A stretch of 64,000 bases of DNA from Hofstenia miamia (taxonomy: Eukaryota; Xenacoelomorpha; Acoela), in the NCBI GenBank assembly GCA_004352715.1, contig SCFE01000006.1, forward strand, positions 2,491,217 to 2,555,216. The letters are read 5' to 3'. The notes beneath the pieces were generated by a model, which was not told the origin of the DNA, made no database searches, and was given only the letters and a program-made list of their open reading frames with translations. A program made the position numbers and the translations under genes. This document shows positions 38,053-50,296 of the stretch, in pieces; within the stretch, counting starts at the first letter, position 1; each line of letters starts with the position of its first letter.

Positions 38053-39760
38053 CTGGCCTCCGTGCTTCTATCACCTTGCTTGTCTATATGTTGAGGTCCT
38101 ACAGTATCTTAACCTTCTCATTTTCTATGACGCCCTGTGGCTTGTGCTCATACCACTTGTCTCCTGCTTCTAACCCATGCTGCCTGCTCAAACTCCAGTG
38201 TACCATTCTTCCCACCTTGTCATGCCTGAACTTATACTCATTCTATGCCAACTTCTCACACCCTGCTATCAGATGATCTACTGTCTCCGCCTCTTTCTTA
38301 CATAGCCTACACATACTTCTACTTGTCTATCTATGTGCTTCACCCAGTTTTTTCTTATTGCTTGCTTCTGTGCTGCCATTATCAGTGCTTCTGTTTCTCT
38401 CTTCAGTCCTGCCTTCTTTAACCACTTGTTGCTCTCTTCTCTGTCACACTTTTCTGTGTTCCTCCAGTATTCTCCATGCATTGCCTTCTGCCTATACCTT
38501 GTTTGTCTCTCTGATTCCATCCTACTCTGGTATATCTTCTTTCCTTCACTCTCAGTTCTTATCTTCTTCAACTCCTTAGTGACCTCTAGTAGGGACCCCT
38601 CAGGTTGCTCTTCTACATATTCCTTTAGCCCTAGTGCTTCTGCTTCTACAGTCTCCTCCACACTTAGCAGCCCTTTACCTCCCTTATGCCTTGTCATGTA
38701 CAGCCTATCTACATCTCCATTGAGGTTGAATGCTCTCTCTGCTGCTAGTATCTTCCTTGTCTCCCTGTCTAATTCCCTCAGTTCATTCTTATTCCACCTA
38801 ACTATTCCTGCCGAATATCTCAACACTGGTATTGCCCACGTATTAATTGCCTTTATGCTGTTCTGCCCATTCAATGCTGACTTCTGTAGTACCTTCCTTA
38901 CTCTCCTCTTGTACTCTTTCCTTAGCCTCATCTTCATTTCCATGTGATCTGTTCTGTCCTTCTCTATCACACCTAAGTACTTGTACCCCTCTTTGACTTC
39001 CTCAATCTTATCCCCACTGCTTGTCCTCAAGCCATCCCCACCCACACACTTGCCTCTAGTCATTGTCACTGCTGCACACTTTCCTAATCCAAACTCCAAC
39101 CCTGAATCTCTGCTTGCCTTCTCCAATGTCTCCACTTGCTTCTGCAACATCTTCCTTGAACTAGCGTACATCTTCAGGTCGTCCATGTACCACAGGTGAC
39201 ACACTGCTCTACCATTCTTCTCCATCTTATACCCTATGCCTGTCTCCTTTAACTTTTCTGTGATAGGTATTAATTCAATACCCACTTATGTGATATGCTG
39301 TCATATGCCTTCCTGTAGTCTATCCATGCCATTGCTAAGTTTGTCTTCCTTCTTCTACAATTCTCCCCTACTGCCTAGTCCATTAACAACTGATCTTTGC
39401 ATTCTCTCGTATTGGCCTGAAGTTGCTTGCCTCACTACCTTTCTTTGGGTCCTTCTGTATCAGAAATGTCCTTCCCACTACCATCCACTCTGGACACCCA
39501 CTCACCACACACTCCTCCAATGCTACTGTAGTCTCTCATGCACACTTGTGAACTTCTTCAGACAATACCCATGTACCTCATCTCTGCCTGGCGCCTTCCA
39601 ATTCTTCATTTTCTTTAGAGCCTCCTTTAGCTTTGCCGTTGTGATTACTTCTTCTTCTTGTCTGAAATCCTTGTGCATCTGCTCACTCTCTATCTCCGGT
39701 CCCGCACTTCCCCATATATTCCCCCAGAACCTTACTGCATCTTCGCCTGCTCTAGCTGTT
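38053..39760 (-). mobile_element. R4/Dong-like LINE with most of RT and zinc knuckle
   Basis: This is the best-preserved RT of the family. From 39760 the minus strand reads AVRFWGNIWG, MKNWKAPGRDEVHGYCLKKF (about 39625-39565), SEASNFRPIR (about 39440) and AWIDYRKAYDSI (about 39330-39295), with gaps and frameshifts. An uninterrupted 335-codon frame then follows (39285-38278). It has the catalytic YMDDLKMYASS (codons 33-43), ECAAVTMT-like thumb sequence, FNLNGDVDRLYMTRHKGGKG and KWLKKAGLKRETEALIMAAQ. The zinc knuckle (VDHLIAGC) continues in another frame near 38270. It stops at RRP near 38055, so the RLE catalytic part and 3' end are missing. A TAA tract (39761-39794) marks the 5' boundary. RT segments between the fingers and the YMDD box are partly deleted, so it is non-functional. 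Confidence 0.75.
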
Positions 39761-39761
39761 A

Positions 39762-39793
<32 letters not shown>

Positions 39794-39794
39794 T
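39761..39794. repeat. (TTA)n microsatellite at LINE boundary
   Basis: Trinucleotide tract exactly at the 5' boundary of the minus-strand R4/Dong-like LINE. Confidence 0.9.
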
Positions 39795-40104
39795 ACTATG
39801 AGGATGTTTTGAAGAAAAATAAAATTATTCTACATCAATAGCAAATCTATTTTAACACCTGCTTGATCTTAAGAATTCGCTTAGAAATTTTTAGTAGAAC
39901 ACAGTTTGCGTTCTGAAAGCGAATGCATAGTAAACTTGAAAATAGTATGTTTATCTTTTGAGAATCCGTTGCATGCGTTATTCGAATGATAATTTCAGAA
40001 CGATTAATGCTAGTTCGAGCAGACAAAATGTTGCATCCCTTCTGAAATACTTAGAAATATATCAATGATACCACAAATTTAAACAAACTCTCAGATGTTG
40101 TAAC

Positions 40105-40116
40105 TTCATATTTTAG
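40105..40116 (+). promoter_or_regulatory. Candidate 3' splice site before the secreted-peptide start codon
   Basis: The pyrimidine-rich ttcatattttag ends three bases before the ATG at 40120. This fits a 5'-UTR intron ending just upstream of the first coding exon. Inference from pattern only. Confidence 0.35.
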
Positions 40117-40119
40117 ATA

Positions 40120-40201
40120 ATGAAGATCACATTCACATTCGTCATTTTCAGTCTTCTTCTGAGCCTATCACTCGCGAACATACTAAGGACAAGACCAGGA
40201 G
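40120..40201 (+). CDS. Secreted peptide precursor, exon 1 (signal peptide)
   Basis: ATG at 40120 opens 27 codons plus one base, ending at a GT donor (gag|gtaaaa at 40202). The encoded start is MKITFTFVIFSLLLSLSLA: a lysine followed by an unbroken hydrophobic core and a small-residue cleavage site, an almost textbook secretory signal peptide. NILRTRPG follows. Ending the signal-peptide exon in phase 1 is common for animal secreted proteins. It joins in frame to 42104-42207. It sits in unique DNA between the 38-kb LINE and a long non-coding region. I do not recognise the mature peptide. No transcript evidence is available, so the model rests on the signal sequence, the splice sites and the phase match. 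Confidence 0.6.
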
Positions 40202-42103
40202 GTAAAAAAATAAAATGCCTTCGTATTGAGAAGTATCTTTAAATATCATATCATGTTTGTAGATCATTACAAAACCCCGAGTAAGAAGTGTACATGTACA
40301 GCAAAATCTTGAAGATCTTTTACTTGGATGAACATTGGTGCAACAACTAGCCATCGCACCGTTCATCCTCACAAACCCCCCCCAGAAATATCAGTATTCT
40401 TATTTGTGCCCAGCTTCGTCCGTAATCGCGTTTCGATGTAAACGCATATAATAGGCAAGCGCAGATTGTTCGAAAATTTGTTGATAGGAATGGTTTATAA
40501 TTTAGAACATAATATTCACATATTTCACAATTAGTATTATGAACCTACATTTTTAGGTATTTAAGATCAACAGCCTTTGAAATTTGCAATTCTCATATTT
40601 GGACTGAATCAAAAAACCACAATAGTAACAGTTATTTTAATCTATTAATAAATGGATTTTTCATATATCTTACTATCAACAAAGCTCTTGAACTTGCACT
40701 TCACAGGATTGACCTCCAATACTTAAATGTTCTGATTTCGAAGAACGCATGATTAGCTTACAAAAAAATTAAAGGAACAAATGAGCCAATCTAATAGTGA
40801 TTTTTTCTACCATAAATTCTTCCAATAGCTGCAAAGCTATTCCTTGCAAAATTTTTCTTTGCACATTGAAGCGATATTGTCATCCAAGCTTCATTTTCTG
40901 AGATGTCAATAGAATGTTTTTCATGAAAATTTAAGTTTGTTTAGTGATGAACAAATGGAAAATTTCACCAACAACTCAAGAGACTTGTTTAGAGTGGGGG
41001 TAAATCTAGAACAAATCGAAATCTGCAGAAAACAATATTTTGCAAGTATATTTTAGCTTCATTAAATTTTTGTAAGTTCAAATAAATACAAACAATCTAT
41101 TTATTAGTTATTTGATCACTAAGGATAGGTTTGTTGTAAGAGCCTACCCAGTTTAGGCTATACTTTGGACTCATGGCTTCTGGATGAACACAAGACATTT
41201 GATTACATTAACATCAAAATGGAATTAGATGTTTGTGTTATTTAAGGATTTTTGGTATCTCCACCATAATAAAATTTAATCATCTAATTAAGCAATAAAT
41301 TAAATTTCTTGATAATTCCTAAAGTATGGTTTCTACTCTGAAGATAACCTTAAATTTGTGTTTAGCAAAAACACTGAAAAAAAGTACTCAACTAAGAAAA
41401 AAATATTTTTTTTGTCACCCAGTGTTATTATTTTAACAAGTATGCACGACCCAAGCATTAAATTGCGCTTTAACTATTTTAGTAAATTAAAATTAAGAAA
41501 TCAGTAGATTGTTACTTGAATAAGCAGCATTTATAAAGTCTTATTTTTAGCATGCATGTACATTGTATATTCAAACCTATATTTGTTCAGGGATAGCTGG
41601 ATCTGAGTAAAGTAACATCCTTTACATTCTTGAACAGATTACCTACAGTTCTTAATTTGTCTCCCAAAACAGTCCCTTCCTTTCTAAATTCATATCCAAC
41701 CGCCACTCGCAATCGATGTCATATTTTGTCGTTCATATAAAATAATAAAATATTTACACTACATGTTCTACCCAGGCTCGTGGCACGACTAAAAAACCAA
41801 TTCGGCTAAATTTATGACAATGGAAAAATTCGCAAAAAAATTCAAAACAGTATATTGTACCAAACGGCATATAAGATACAAACAAACAAAGTAAGCATAT
41901 GGCGTAACTTTTATATGGAGAAACAAACTTAGCTGGTATTTTCCAAGCGTGCGTAACCTTTGTTCATTCCCCTTACACAAATGCATCTAATCGCAATACC
42001 CAGTATTTCAATTTTTTCTGTTTTCTCGTCACAATTCGGATTTTGCGTTATACGTCCCTATTACGTATTACTTATTATTAGAACTAAACACTGATTGTTT
42101 TAG

Positions 42104-42207
42104 CCGATCTTTGGAAGCGAATGTTGAGAAATATTGGAGAAGAGCCAAGCGCCATTGAAGAAAAAAAAGTTTCGAATTGGGGAACCTTCAATAATGTTAG
42201 ATACTAA
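42104..42207 (+). CDS. Secreted peptide precursor, exon 2 (mature region and stop)
   Basis: A good acceptor (ttgttttag at 42095-42103) opens an exon that continues the phase-1 frame of 40120-40201 and runs 33 codons to TAA (42205-42207), giving a 61-residue precursor. After the junction codon (Ala) it reads DLWKRMLRNIGEEPSAIEEK, then KVSNWGTFNNVRY. There are dibasic pairs at residues 32-33 (KR) and 48-49 (KK), usual prohormone-convertase sites, and no cysteine. If both are used the products would be a 14-residue middle peptide and a C-terminal 12-residue peptide. A neuropeptide or short secreted peptide is possible; the family is unknown. Extra cassette exons within the 1.9-kb intron cannot be excluded. 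Confidence 0.6.
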
Positions 42208-42311
42208 CGTGCGTCGCAGAGCTTTGAATGTATTGCTTATATAATAAGTGGATTTAGTAATGTAATTCTTTGTTTATTAAGAGCATTAGTACATTGCCTG
42301 AATTAATGAAA

Positions 42312-42317
42312 AATAAA
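42312..42317 (+). terminator. Candidate poly(A) signal for the secreted peptide gene
   Basis: AATAAA lies about 105 bases after the stop codon at 42207 and is followed by a T-rich stretch (ttttgttttttc), the usual layout of an animal polyadenylation site. In A+T-rich DNA the hexamer alone is weak evidence. Confidence 0.4.
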
Positions 42318-43858
42318 GAATTTTGTTGAAATTTTGTTTTTTCTTTGAAGGAGAGAACAAAGCATCCAGTTAAGTCTATCGATTCTAATTAAAAATTCGT
42401 TATGATATAAAATTATCGATGAATAGATAGATGCAATTACATTTCTTCTGTAGTGCAAAATCTCACAAAAGTGCTATAAATAAATGCAGATATATATATA
42501 TATATATATAACAATTAACAATCAACTGCGAGTTCTGCGTGTTTTACATTAATACAATTAGTGCGCCACTCCAAAGCTATACTTAACATTTTCTGCAATG
42601 AAATGAATAAATTAATTTATTTTGGTCAATTAGAAATGTAATATTGTTTTCTTTCGTTGACATTACATCCATCATTCAAAATTGTACAGTGTTGCATTTT
42701 AAGTTCACCTATGTTGTGAAGATCAATAAAAAATATCAAACTTTTTAATAAATTTAATTGGTTTTTCGATGACACATGCTAATGACCTGCAAAAATAAAA
42801 ATAATAAATAATATAATTTTGAGATGGAGAGAAGTAGCAAAATGTTTTGCATGGAAAATTTTTACTTAGATTAAGACTGTTTTAGAAAATACAAGCTTGT
42901 AACTTCAAATGAAATAAATGAATATTTTATTATTTTAGCAAAAACAGATGCACTCTATTAGGGAAATTTCGTTCACTTGCTTTATCTCAACTTTTTTAGA
43001 AGTGTGGGAAACGGGAAGTATTTCTTGACAGCGACTGCACAGGCCCCTTTGATGAACATGGGCAGAAAAGTCAAGTCCGAACCCGGCCTGACACAAAAAA
43101 CTTTAAATCCTGTCCAAATCAGACCAAGCTCAATGAATTCTTAGGCCTATTTTTATAATACTAATAAAAAATTATCTCATCAAAATTTGGTATAACATAC
43201 TTTTAATGAAATCTACAATCTGAATTTGAATAATCTAATTTGAAATTTAGAATAGTATATCATACCAATGGAAAAATTCAAAACGTATATTTTATTTTTC
43301 AACACATTGTTTATAACTTATATACCATTCAATGTATGTACACTTTCAGACTCGGTGACTCATTGATACTAGTAGAGACCTTTTGATCCACTGACCCACT
43401 CAAATGCTGTGACCTAATTGATCAGATGACCGGCAAATCACTGACATGANAAGATAAATCCATGTGGATTCGGGGATTATCAGCATCAGCATGGAAAGGG
43501 ATCCAAAATGGCATGTGGATGCAGAGTGGCTGGTAAAATATTGTTATTTAGATTTTTTTCTCACATATGACATGAGTGGTTAAAACCACTTAAAATTTCA
43601 GAATTTTTTTAGGATACTTGAAAAAATTCTGTTGATATGGATTTGAAATTAAAAAATCTTGGAATGGAGGGCGGATAGGATTTTTTGTAGTTTGCAGGTA
43701 CAGATTGGAAAATGTCAATCAATGCCTACCTTTAATCTAGACCATTGAGTTAATCAGGGTATCTATTCAGAGATAAGAAGAGAAATCTAATATTGCATTG
43801 AACTAAAAGTTTTTGTACAATACGTTCAATAAACTTATAAATATCTATATAAATATAC

Positions 43859-43860
<2 letters not shown>
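42318..43860. other. Non-coding A+T-rich DNA with one N
   Basis: No supported gene. A (TA)n tract lies at 42490-42510. A single N at 43450 marks an assembly seam or ambiguous base. Confidence 0.5.
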
Positions 43861-43894
<34 letters not shown>

Positions 43895-44600
43895 TAGTGA
43901 TCAAAAGTTTTTTGACACCTAACTGAACAAATTCTTTTTACTGTGATTAACACTATAGCTTTGATTTTTTGCAATTGGCATAATTTTTGCATTGTTAACT
44001 CAAATTTCTCCTCAATTTTTATATATGAAATTTAGTTTTCATCCTATAACCCTGTAAAAGGGCCTCATTGAAACTATGTTAGTGAATATGGATGGTATGT
44101 AAAATATAATGCAAAAATCGTATTCAGCATGAAAAATAGTACATTCACAATTTTTGTAAAAATGTATTCAGAAGTTTCTGAAATATTGGTAGCCAAATCT
44201 TGTGCAAATCCCATTACAATGTTAAAATTTGCATCTCAATATGAAATAATACCTTACCCCTCATATTCGCTGGTTAAGTTCTTAACCCTAACACATGTGT
44301 TGTACGCAATAAAAATGAGCTTACGGTAAAATAATACACTATGGATCACTATGCTATGTTACTGTCCTCCTGTACTTACATTAATTTTTGATTAAAATAT
44401 TGTTACAGCACAAAATTAAAATGTGTTTACATTATCATTACTACATTATTCATATATTTTTATTATATTAATGAGTAAGAGTGTTTGGGAAGCATTTAGT
44501 ACCGTATACAATCTCATACATAGACGTTTAGAAAATGCATCTAATATTCGTGGGAAGTAAAGAACATAAACCCCGCGAATAGCGAGGGAATATTGTATAT
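43861..44600. other. Transposon-end-like sequences after (TA)n
   Basis: Right after the (TA)n tract at 43861-43891 comes cagtagtgatcaaaagtttt, in a TA context and starting CAGT as Tc1/mariner ends often do. At 44571-44597 the sequence ccccgcgaatagcgagggaa, followed by tattgta, looks like a different transposon end. The two are not inverted copies of each other and I found no partner for either, so each is at best a solo end. Confidence 0.3.
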
Positions 44601-45751
44601 ATATGTAACCAAACTGAGCTTTTTAATATCATTTGAATGTGACGACAGTGTTAAAAATCGATTTCGATGAGTTACCATCATCGTCAATTTACAAAATATG
44701 CGGTAAATAAATTTACAATCAAGTAGACTAAATATAAATGATCTTATTACATACACTTAGAATATATTTAAAGTCATCATGCTTTGTAAATTTAATAATT
44801 TAACTTTTGTTGTTTCTTTTATATATATTGCCTCTACTATTTCCGGATGTTCAGTTCTTAGTAAAATTTTAAATTGATCTTTCGTAGTTTGATGGTGATC
44901 GGTAAACATTTCTGAATTCAGATGATCTCTTACGATTTATCGCAAACTTCATATGTGAATTTGTAGACTAGGGATGTAAATAAGTTTTTTGGGATATTGT
45001 CTTTGTTACGAAACATTTTTTGCTTTAAATGATGTAAAAATCGGGCGATCTTAGTAATTTTTAACTTTGTATTGAGACTTTTCACATGCAATGATTGCAA
45101 TAAACAATATATCGTTTATCTATATATATGAAAGAGATCTAAAAATTGAGTTTGTTAAAATCTTTGCAGGCCCATGTATAATAATTCAATAAATAAGAAT
45201 TAATTTCAAAGAAATACTTTTTACGCATTTCATATTTGTTGATTTTTGAAAGCAGGACTATGGATAAATAATATTTATGAAATAAGCTCCGATTTTTCAG
45301 ATCTATTGTCCATCAAAATGTCAATCTGTAAAAATATTACTTAAGCTTTCCTTCAAATTATATCATATTTTGTAGAAAGAGATAGAATTTAAATAAACAA
45401 ATTGTAATTGGTAGCCTACAAATTGATTTATTATATTGTGAACAAATTGATACACCTGCGCATACGGAAGATGTTGTCTGCAATATAGAATTTTACGATT
45501 TTACTGGGCTCTTCAACTTTTGCTTGGATTATAAAATATTATTATCTTGAAAATATTATCTTAAAATTTAGTTAATTCGCCTCTCTTAATTGTACATTCG
45601 TAAGTCTCGTAACTTCATGTTAAACATCAAAAATATTTTATAATAACTTTTTATGGTGTTTTTATATTTGGATTAAAAGGAAACAGACTACATGCAAGAG
45701 CGGATAATAGTTGAAGTTGGAAATTTGGAAAAGACATTTTCAAGATTTTTA

Positions 45752-47480
45752 ATAATAATAATAAGTCCTTCATAGCTTAATTAGTTCACTTGTTTCTTGC
45801 GCTGTACATTTTTACAATTCTGCAACAATAAGAGTCAAAGCAATATATTTGCTAACAGATATAATTAAACTAAAAACAAAGTATAAAATATATAATAATT
45901 ATAACTTTGTGTGTGCCTATGTATGTGGTGAGCTCAGTGTAAAAAATCATTAAATGTTTTTAGCATGTTTGTGCCTCCGATTGTATTTTAGCGGTGTTAA
46001 ATTATAATTTTTAATTAATTTCTAAATTGTTTGTAATTTTTTAGGATAGGAAATACTGCTGCAAATAAATTTATATGCTTGTGGATTTACCTTTAAGTAA
46101 TTATCAAGAAAAGAAAGTAATTCTCGACCATATTTATGCTTAGATAAAATTGAAGCTGAATGGAATTGTACTTGATATATGGGGATAATATATTATACTT
46201 TCGTCTGTGTTCACTAAATTTTGCACATAGGCATAATCAAATTAATGTTTTTAATGATTAATTAAATTTTTTTGATAATAAATAGCGCCTTTTTGCATTA
46301 AAATTAATAAATATATTGAACAATAATGCATGTAATAATGAACGTGGTAAACTGGTCCTAAATTTCTGAGGTGGTATAAGTATCTAAAGCCAGATGCCGT
46401 TTTTTGCAACTTTTTTTAGGAGAAATTTAAATTTTAAATATTTGTCAATATCAACATCTAAATATATAACATGATCGTTTTGTTTTATTTGAACGCAGTT
46501 TGTTATTTCTTTTACAAAATTGGGGACAATAGAACGAATTTGGTTTTTTCAATATTAATTTTTAATTGATTGGATGAGAAATACCTTGAAAGATTTTCAG
46601 TGTCACTTTGTAATTCATCAGCAAATTAATATATTTCACTATGATTTACATGTTTAATTATGTCATTTACATATTTTGCAAATAAAATTGGCCCTAGTAC
46701 TTGGCCTTGAGGCAATCCTCGATCGGTTTTAATATAATCAGATTTTATATTATTTATTAAGAACACGCTTTTTTCTATTTTCTATAAACTCATAAGTAAC
46801 TTAATTGAATTTTGTTGAAATCCGTAATTTTTATTTTAATCGCCAAAATGTTAAAATTCATTGAATTGAAAGTTTTTATTAAGTCTAGAGGGCTATGCAA
46901 CTGGATTTATTTTGAAATAAACTGAAACAATTGCATCCCTTGTACTATGCTTAGCGCGAAAACGAATTGCTTAGATGGTAAGATATTCTCAGATGCAAGG
47001 TATTGGCTGATTTGAATGTGCAATAATTTTTGAATAATTTAAAAAGGGTGCGTTATTGTAAATTGCCTAAAATTTTTAGCAATGAGGGGATTTTCATTTT
47101 TATCCAAATGTGTTATATCTGACTTTTTCATTATCTCCAGAAGTTCGCTTTCAACTATAAATTGATGAAATGCAAATGATAAATATGGTCGCCAAATATA
47201 TGAAAAAATCTTAATAATAAAGAAAGGTAAATGAGTGGAACCTGAAGATTTATTATCTCCTAAATTTTGTCCAATAGTTTCTAATTCTCTTAAGGTAGAT
47301 AGCCTAAATTGAATTGTTGACTTACAATTTGATCGTCTAAGTTCTGATAAATGAGTTTTAGGAATATTGAAGTTACCTAATTCTTTATATATCTGATGTA
47401 AATAATTTGGTATCCTTATTTTATCGGTAAGTTTTTTATTATCAATGTAGATTTCTGAAATGTCTGAAATGTCTGAAAAT
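45752..47480 (-). mobile_element. CR1/Jockey-like LINE, RT and 3' end, decayed
   Basis: The minus strand reads IPKTHLSELR (about 47375), LRELETIGQNLGDNKSSGST (about 47300-47240), ESELLEIMKKSDITHLDKNE (about 47150-47095) and KNFRQFTITHPF (about 47075-47040). It continues with DRGLPQGQVLGPILFAKYVN (about 46723-46665), a damaged FADE box near 46625, LKINIEKTKFVLLSP (about 46570-46530) and YLDVDIDKYLKFKF (about 46465-46425). This is an ordered RT of the same family as 37170-38048. Its 3' side ends in tttgctttgactcttatt-like sequence next to a TAA tract (about 45752-45765), the signature also seen at 33260-33333. Stops and frameshifts are numerous. Confidence 0.7.
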
Positions 47481-47885
47481 GTCCGGATTTATATTCTTCA
47501 ACAATGTGTTAATAATTTTGGGTATATTAAATTTAAATTTAATATTTCCATTCTAAAGAAATTTTAAAAAATATATTGTCAATAAATTTTGTTCTTGTTT
47601 TTAAGTAATATTCACTTAGTACTAAAATTTTGGACACATTATTCATATAATAACTTGGATATTCAAATATTAAATATCTAATGCACCGATTGCATTGGTT
47701 CAACTTGGGGAATTCGTCAAGCGCTTACACCCATTCCTCGTGTTGATTTCATTTGACAATTGCAATGGCGAAAATTTAGTTTACATTATTCCTCATGTTA
47801 GATAAATTTGAAGTATTCAATTTAGAAATTTTGGATTAAGAAATGGCGTTTACAAAGTGATATTGGTCTTCAATATTAATGTTGG

Positions 47886-47918
<33 letters not shown>

Positions 47919-48257
47919 NNNNNNNNNNNNNNNNNNNNNNNNNNNNNNNNNNNNNNNNNNNNNNNNNNNNNNNNNNNNNNNNNNNNNNNNNNNNNNNNNN
48001 NNNNNNNNNNNNNNNNNNNNNNNNNNNNNNNNNNNNNNNNNNNNNNNNNNNNNNNNNNNNNNNNNNNNNNNNNNNNNNNNNNNNNNNNNNNNNNNNNNNN
48101 NNNNNNNNNNNNNNNNNNNNNNNNNNNNNNNNNNNNNNNNNNNNNNNNNNNNNNNNNNNNNNNNNNNNNNNNNNNNNNNNNNNNNNNNNNNNNNNNNNNN
48201 NNNNNNNNNNNNNNNNNNNNNNNNNNNNNNTATATATATATTAATATATATATATAT
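47886..48257. repeat. (TA)n tract with a 312-base assembly gap
   Basis: TA repeats on both sides of a run of Ns at 47919-48230. The gap probably hides a longer TA array that could not be assembled. Open frames crossing it are meaningless. Confidence 0.9.
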
Positions 48258-48783
48258 GCAATCTGCCATTATGTGGTTAGCTCAAGCAAAATAATATTTT
48301 AAATGATATCGGTCCCTGACAACCCACTCAACATTTATATAATTTATTTTTATATATATTACATGTGGCAGTTATATTTTGACTTGCATAAATTCATGTT
48401 AATGTGCATATGGGTATTCCGAGGATTCAATTAAAATTTTTAATGTACAAAAAATGAAATTTAAGAAATTCTAACATTGATGAATGTTCTATATTTATAT
48501 TGAAGCAATTGTAGTTCAAAAATTTCTAAAAAATCTAGCTACTTTTTAGCTAGTAGTACGAATGAAAAAAAAATTTTGCTTAATTTGAAGAACTCAATCG
48601 TGAAAAGTGCGTTTAAGGGAAAAGTTGAACACAAAATAGAGCGAAAATATATTCAGTTCCTCTTCTCTGTGCGTTTTCGCTTTCAATTCTGTGGGGTGTT
48701 TACTTTAGGAATCTCTTGAATTTGTCGAAAGATTTCATCATGATGAACAAATGTAAACGCGACCATGCGCAATTGAAATCTTC

Positions 48784-48980
48784 AAGACGTTTAGAAGATG
48801 TCTAGAAGACGTTTAGAAAACGTTTAGAAGACGGTTTACAATATCATTTGTGAACATTAGATGCATTCAGTAACGTTTAGAAATGGTGTTTTGTAAGACG
48901 TTTAGAAGACGTATCTTAAGACGTATTACAACGTGTTATACCATTATAAGACGGCTATAAAACGTTTTATTGTTTATTGA
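48784..48980. repeat. Degenerate short tandem repeat with ACGT cores
   Basis: Repeated copies of aagacgtttag (about 11-12 bases) occur at 48784-48834 and again at 48880-48930, with variants (agaaaacgtttag, aagacgtatt, ataagacggc). The CG-containing cores stand out because CG is otherwise scarce here. No coding capacity. It may be a minisatellite or the repetitive part of a transposon end. Confidence 0.55.
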
Positions 48981-50236
48981 ATTGAATTCGTAACTTTAAC
49001 GATCCACTTTAAATTCGTTTGCATATTAGTATAATCTGGCTATTCGGTTTGCCTAATGATTATTACTTGTGTTACTATAGCAAAAAGCAGTTAACCACTA
49101 CAAATCACTAAAAAATCTGCTATTTGCAGATAATGGCACTACACGCAGAGATAACATTGGGAGGGGGGCTCGCTGAAAAGGTAGGGGGGGGCAACCCCCT
49201 CCAAACTAATTTTTATTAGAGTTTTAGACCATTTGTCAGATTTTAAAAGCTACACTTTGTTGATTACAAAAATTTTTTTTCCACTTTACGCTATTTTTTT
49301 AGCAAGAATACACATTCTTGTCATAGTAGGGGCTAATCGTTGGGTCCTAACAAGCCTGTCAAAATTTATCGTCGATAAATAGGGTGCTGCCCTATTGTAC
49401 GCACCCGTCACAACTCCAATTCTACTATCAATAAAAAATATGAAATCTGTGTCACATTATCGCACACGTTAGCATTTAAGTAATATCCATTTTGTAGGTC
49501 CTGTCTTGCGAGGTTTCCATACCGAATTTATATTAAATATTGAACAACATGCACATAAGTATATTTATGGTCTTTGACAAAAAATTTGTATTTAGAAACA
49601 ATATACAAAAAATATATTTTTCTCCTATTTATCTAAAAATTTTTACGTATGCATTATTTACAACATCCATGCCTATAAATAAGTTCTCACGAAAAGAACT
49701 AATTTTTTTTATCAAACGGTGACTGATACAAAACATGATTTCTAGGGCAATTATGCTGGTGTATATAATCTAAGCTATAAATAACACTGTCGAGCATATC
49801 ACCATTGAAACAAATATAAATAAAATGAATTGGGACAGTCTGCTGGCCTAAATAATTTAATGGATAATTCTCCTCTAGTAAAATTTCGATGGTAACAGAT
49901 TAAATAAAACACCCACTAATAGCTAAAAACAGATTTTGTGAATAAAATTTATTTAATGAGTTTTAAAAATATTAAAAATAACCCCAATTATCCAAATCTT
50001 AGTTTACAAAATTGAATATCAGGTTCACATAGCAAGTCATGCTCTTTAGAAATTAATCAGCATTCTTCCTGTTGTGTTTTTAAAATGAAGACATTAAGAT
50101 ATAGCCCCCTTTGATTAAAATACACATAAAATTTCAAGATAGCTAGCATTTTTTTAGTTTAGATAGTTCGTTAAATTAGATATAATTTCAAACTGCAAGC
50201 AATTTTTTTTACGACATTTTCGAAACTTTACTTTAG
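48981..50236. other. Non-coding DNA with a short G-rich patch
   Basis: No supported gene. A purine-rich patch at 49157-49205 has runs of three, six and eight Gs followed by a C-rich run. A 60-codon open frame at 49540-49722 shows no motif. Confidence 0.45.
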
Positions 50237-50296
50237 AAGATGTGTCTGGACTACAAATGAAAATAGAGAATACAAGAGAGATAGGAAGCCCAATTT
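50237..50296 (+). CDS. Possible upstream exon, weak
   Basis: A good acceptor (tttactttag) and a GT donor (attt|gtaata) frame 60 bases that read DVSGLQMKIENTREIGSPI with one open frame, phase 1 at both ends. Its 3' phase does not match the 5' phase of the next candidate exon at 50944. Either another exon lies between or this one is spurious. Confidence 0.2.

Noticed and set aside
38333-39841. Several long plus-strand ORFs rich in L, S and C
   Set aside because: They are antisense to the minus-strand R4/Dong-like LINE ORF, which has the YMDD box and conserved blocks.
47850-48294. ORFs of 121-145 codons crossing the gap
   Set aside because: They consist of YIYIYI from TA repeats and unknown bases.
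49157-49205. G-quadruplex
   Set aside because: There are G runs of three, six and eight, but the long central loop makes the motif weak; it can also pair with the adjacent C run.
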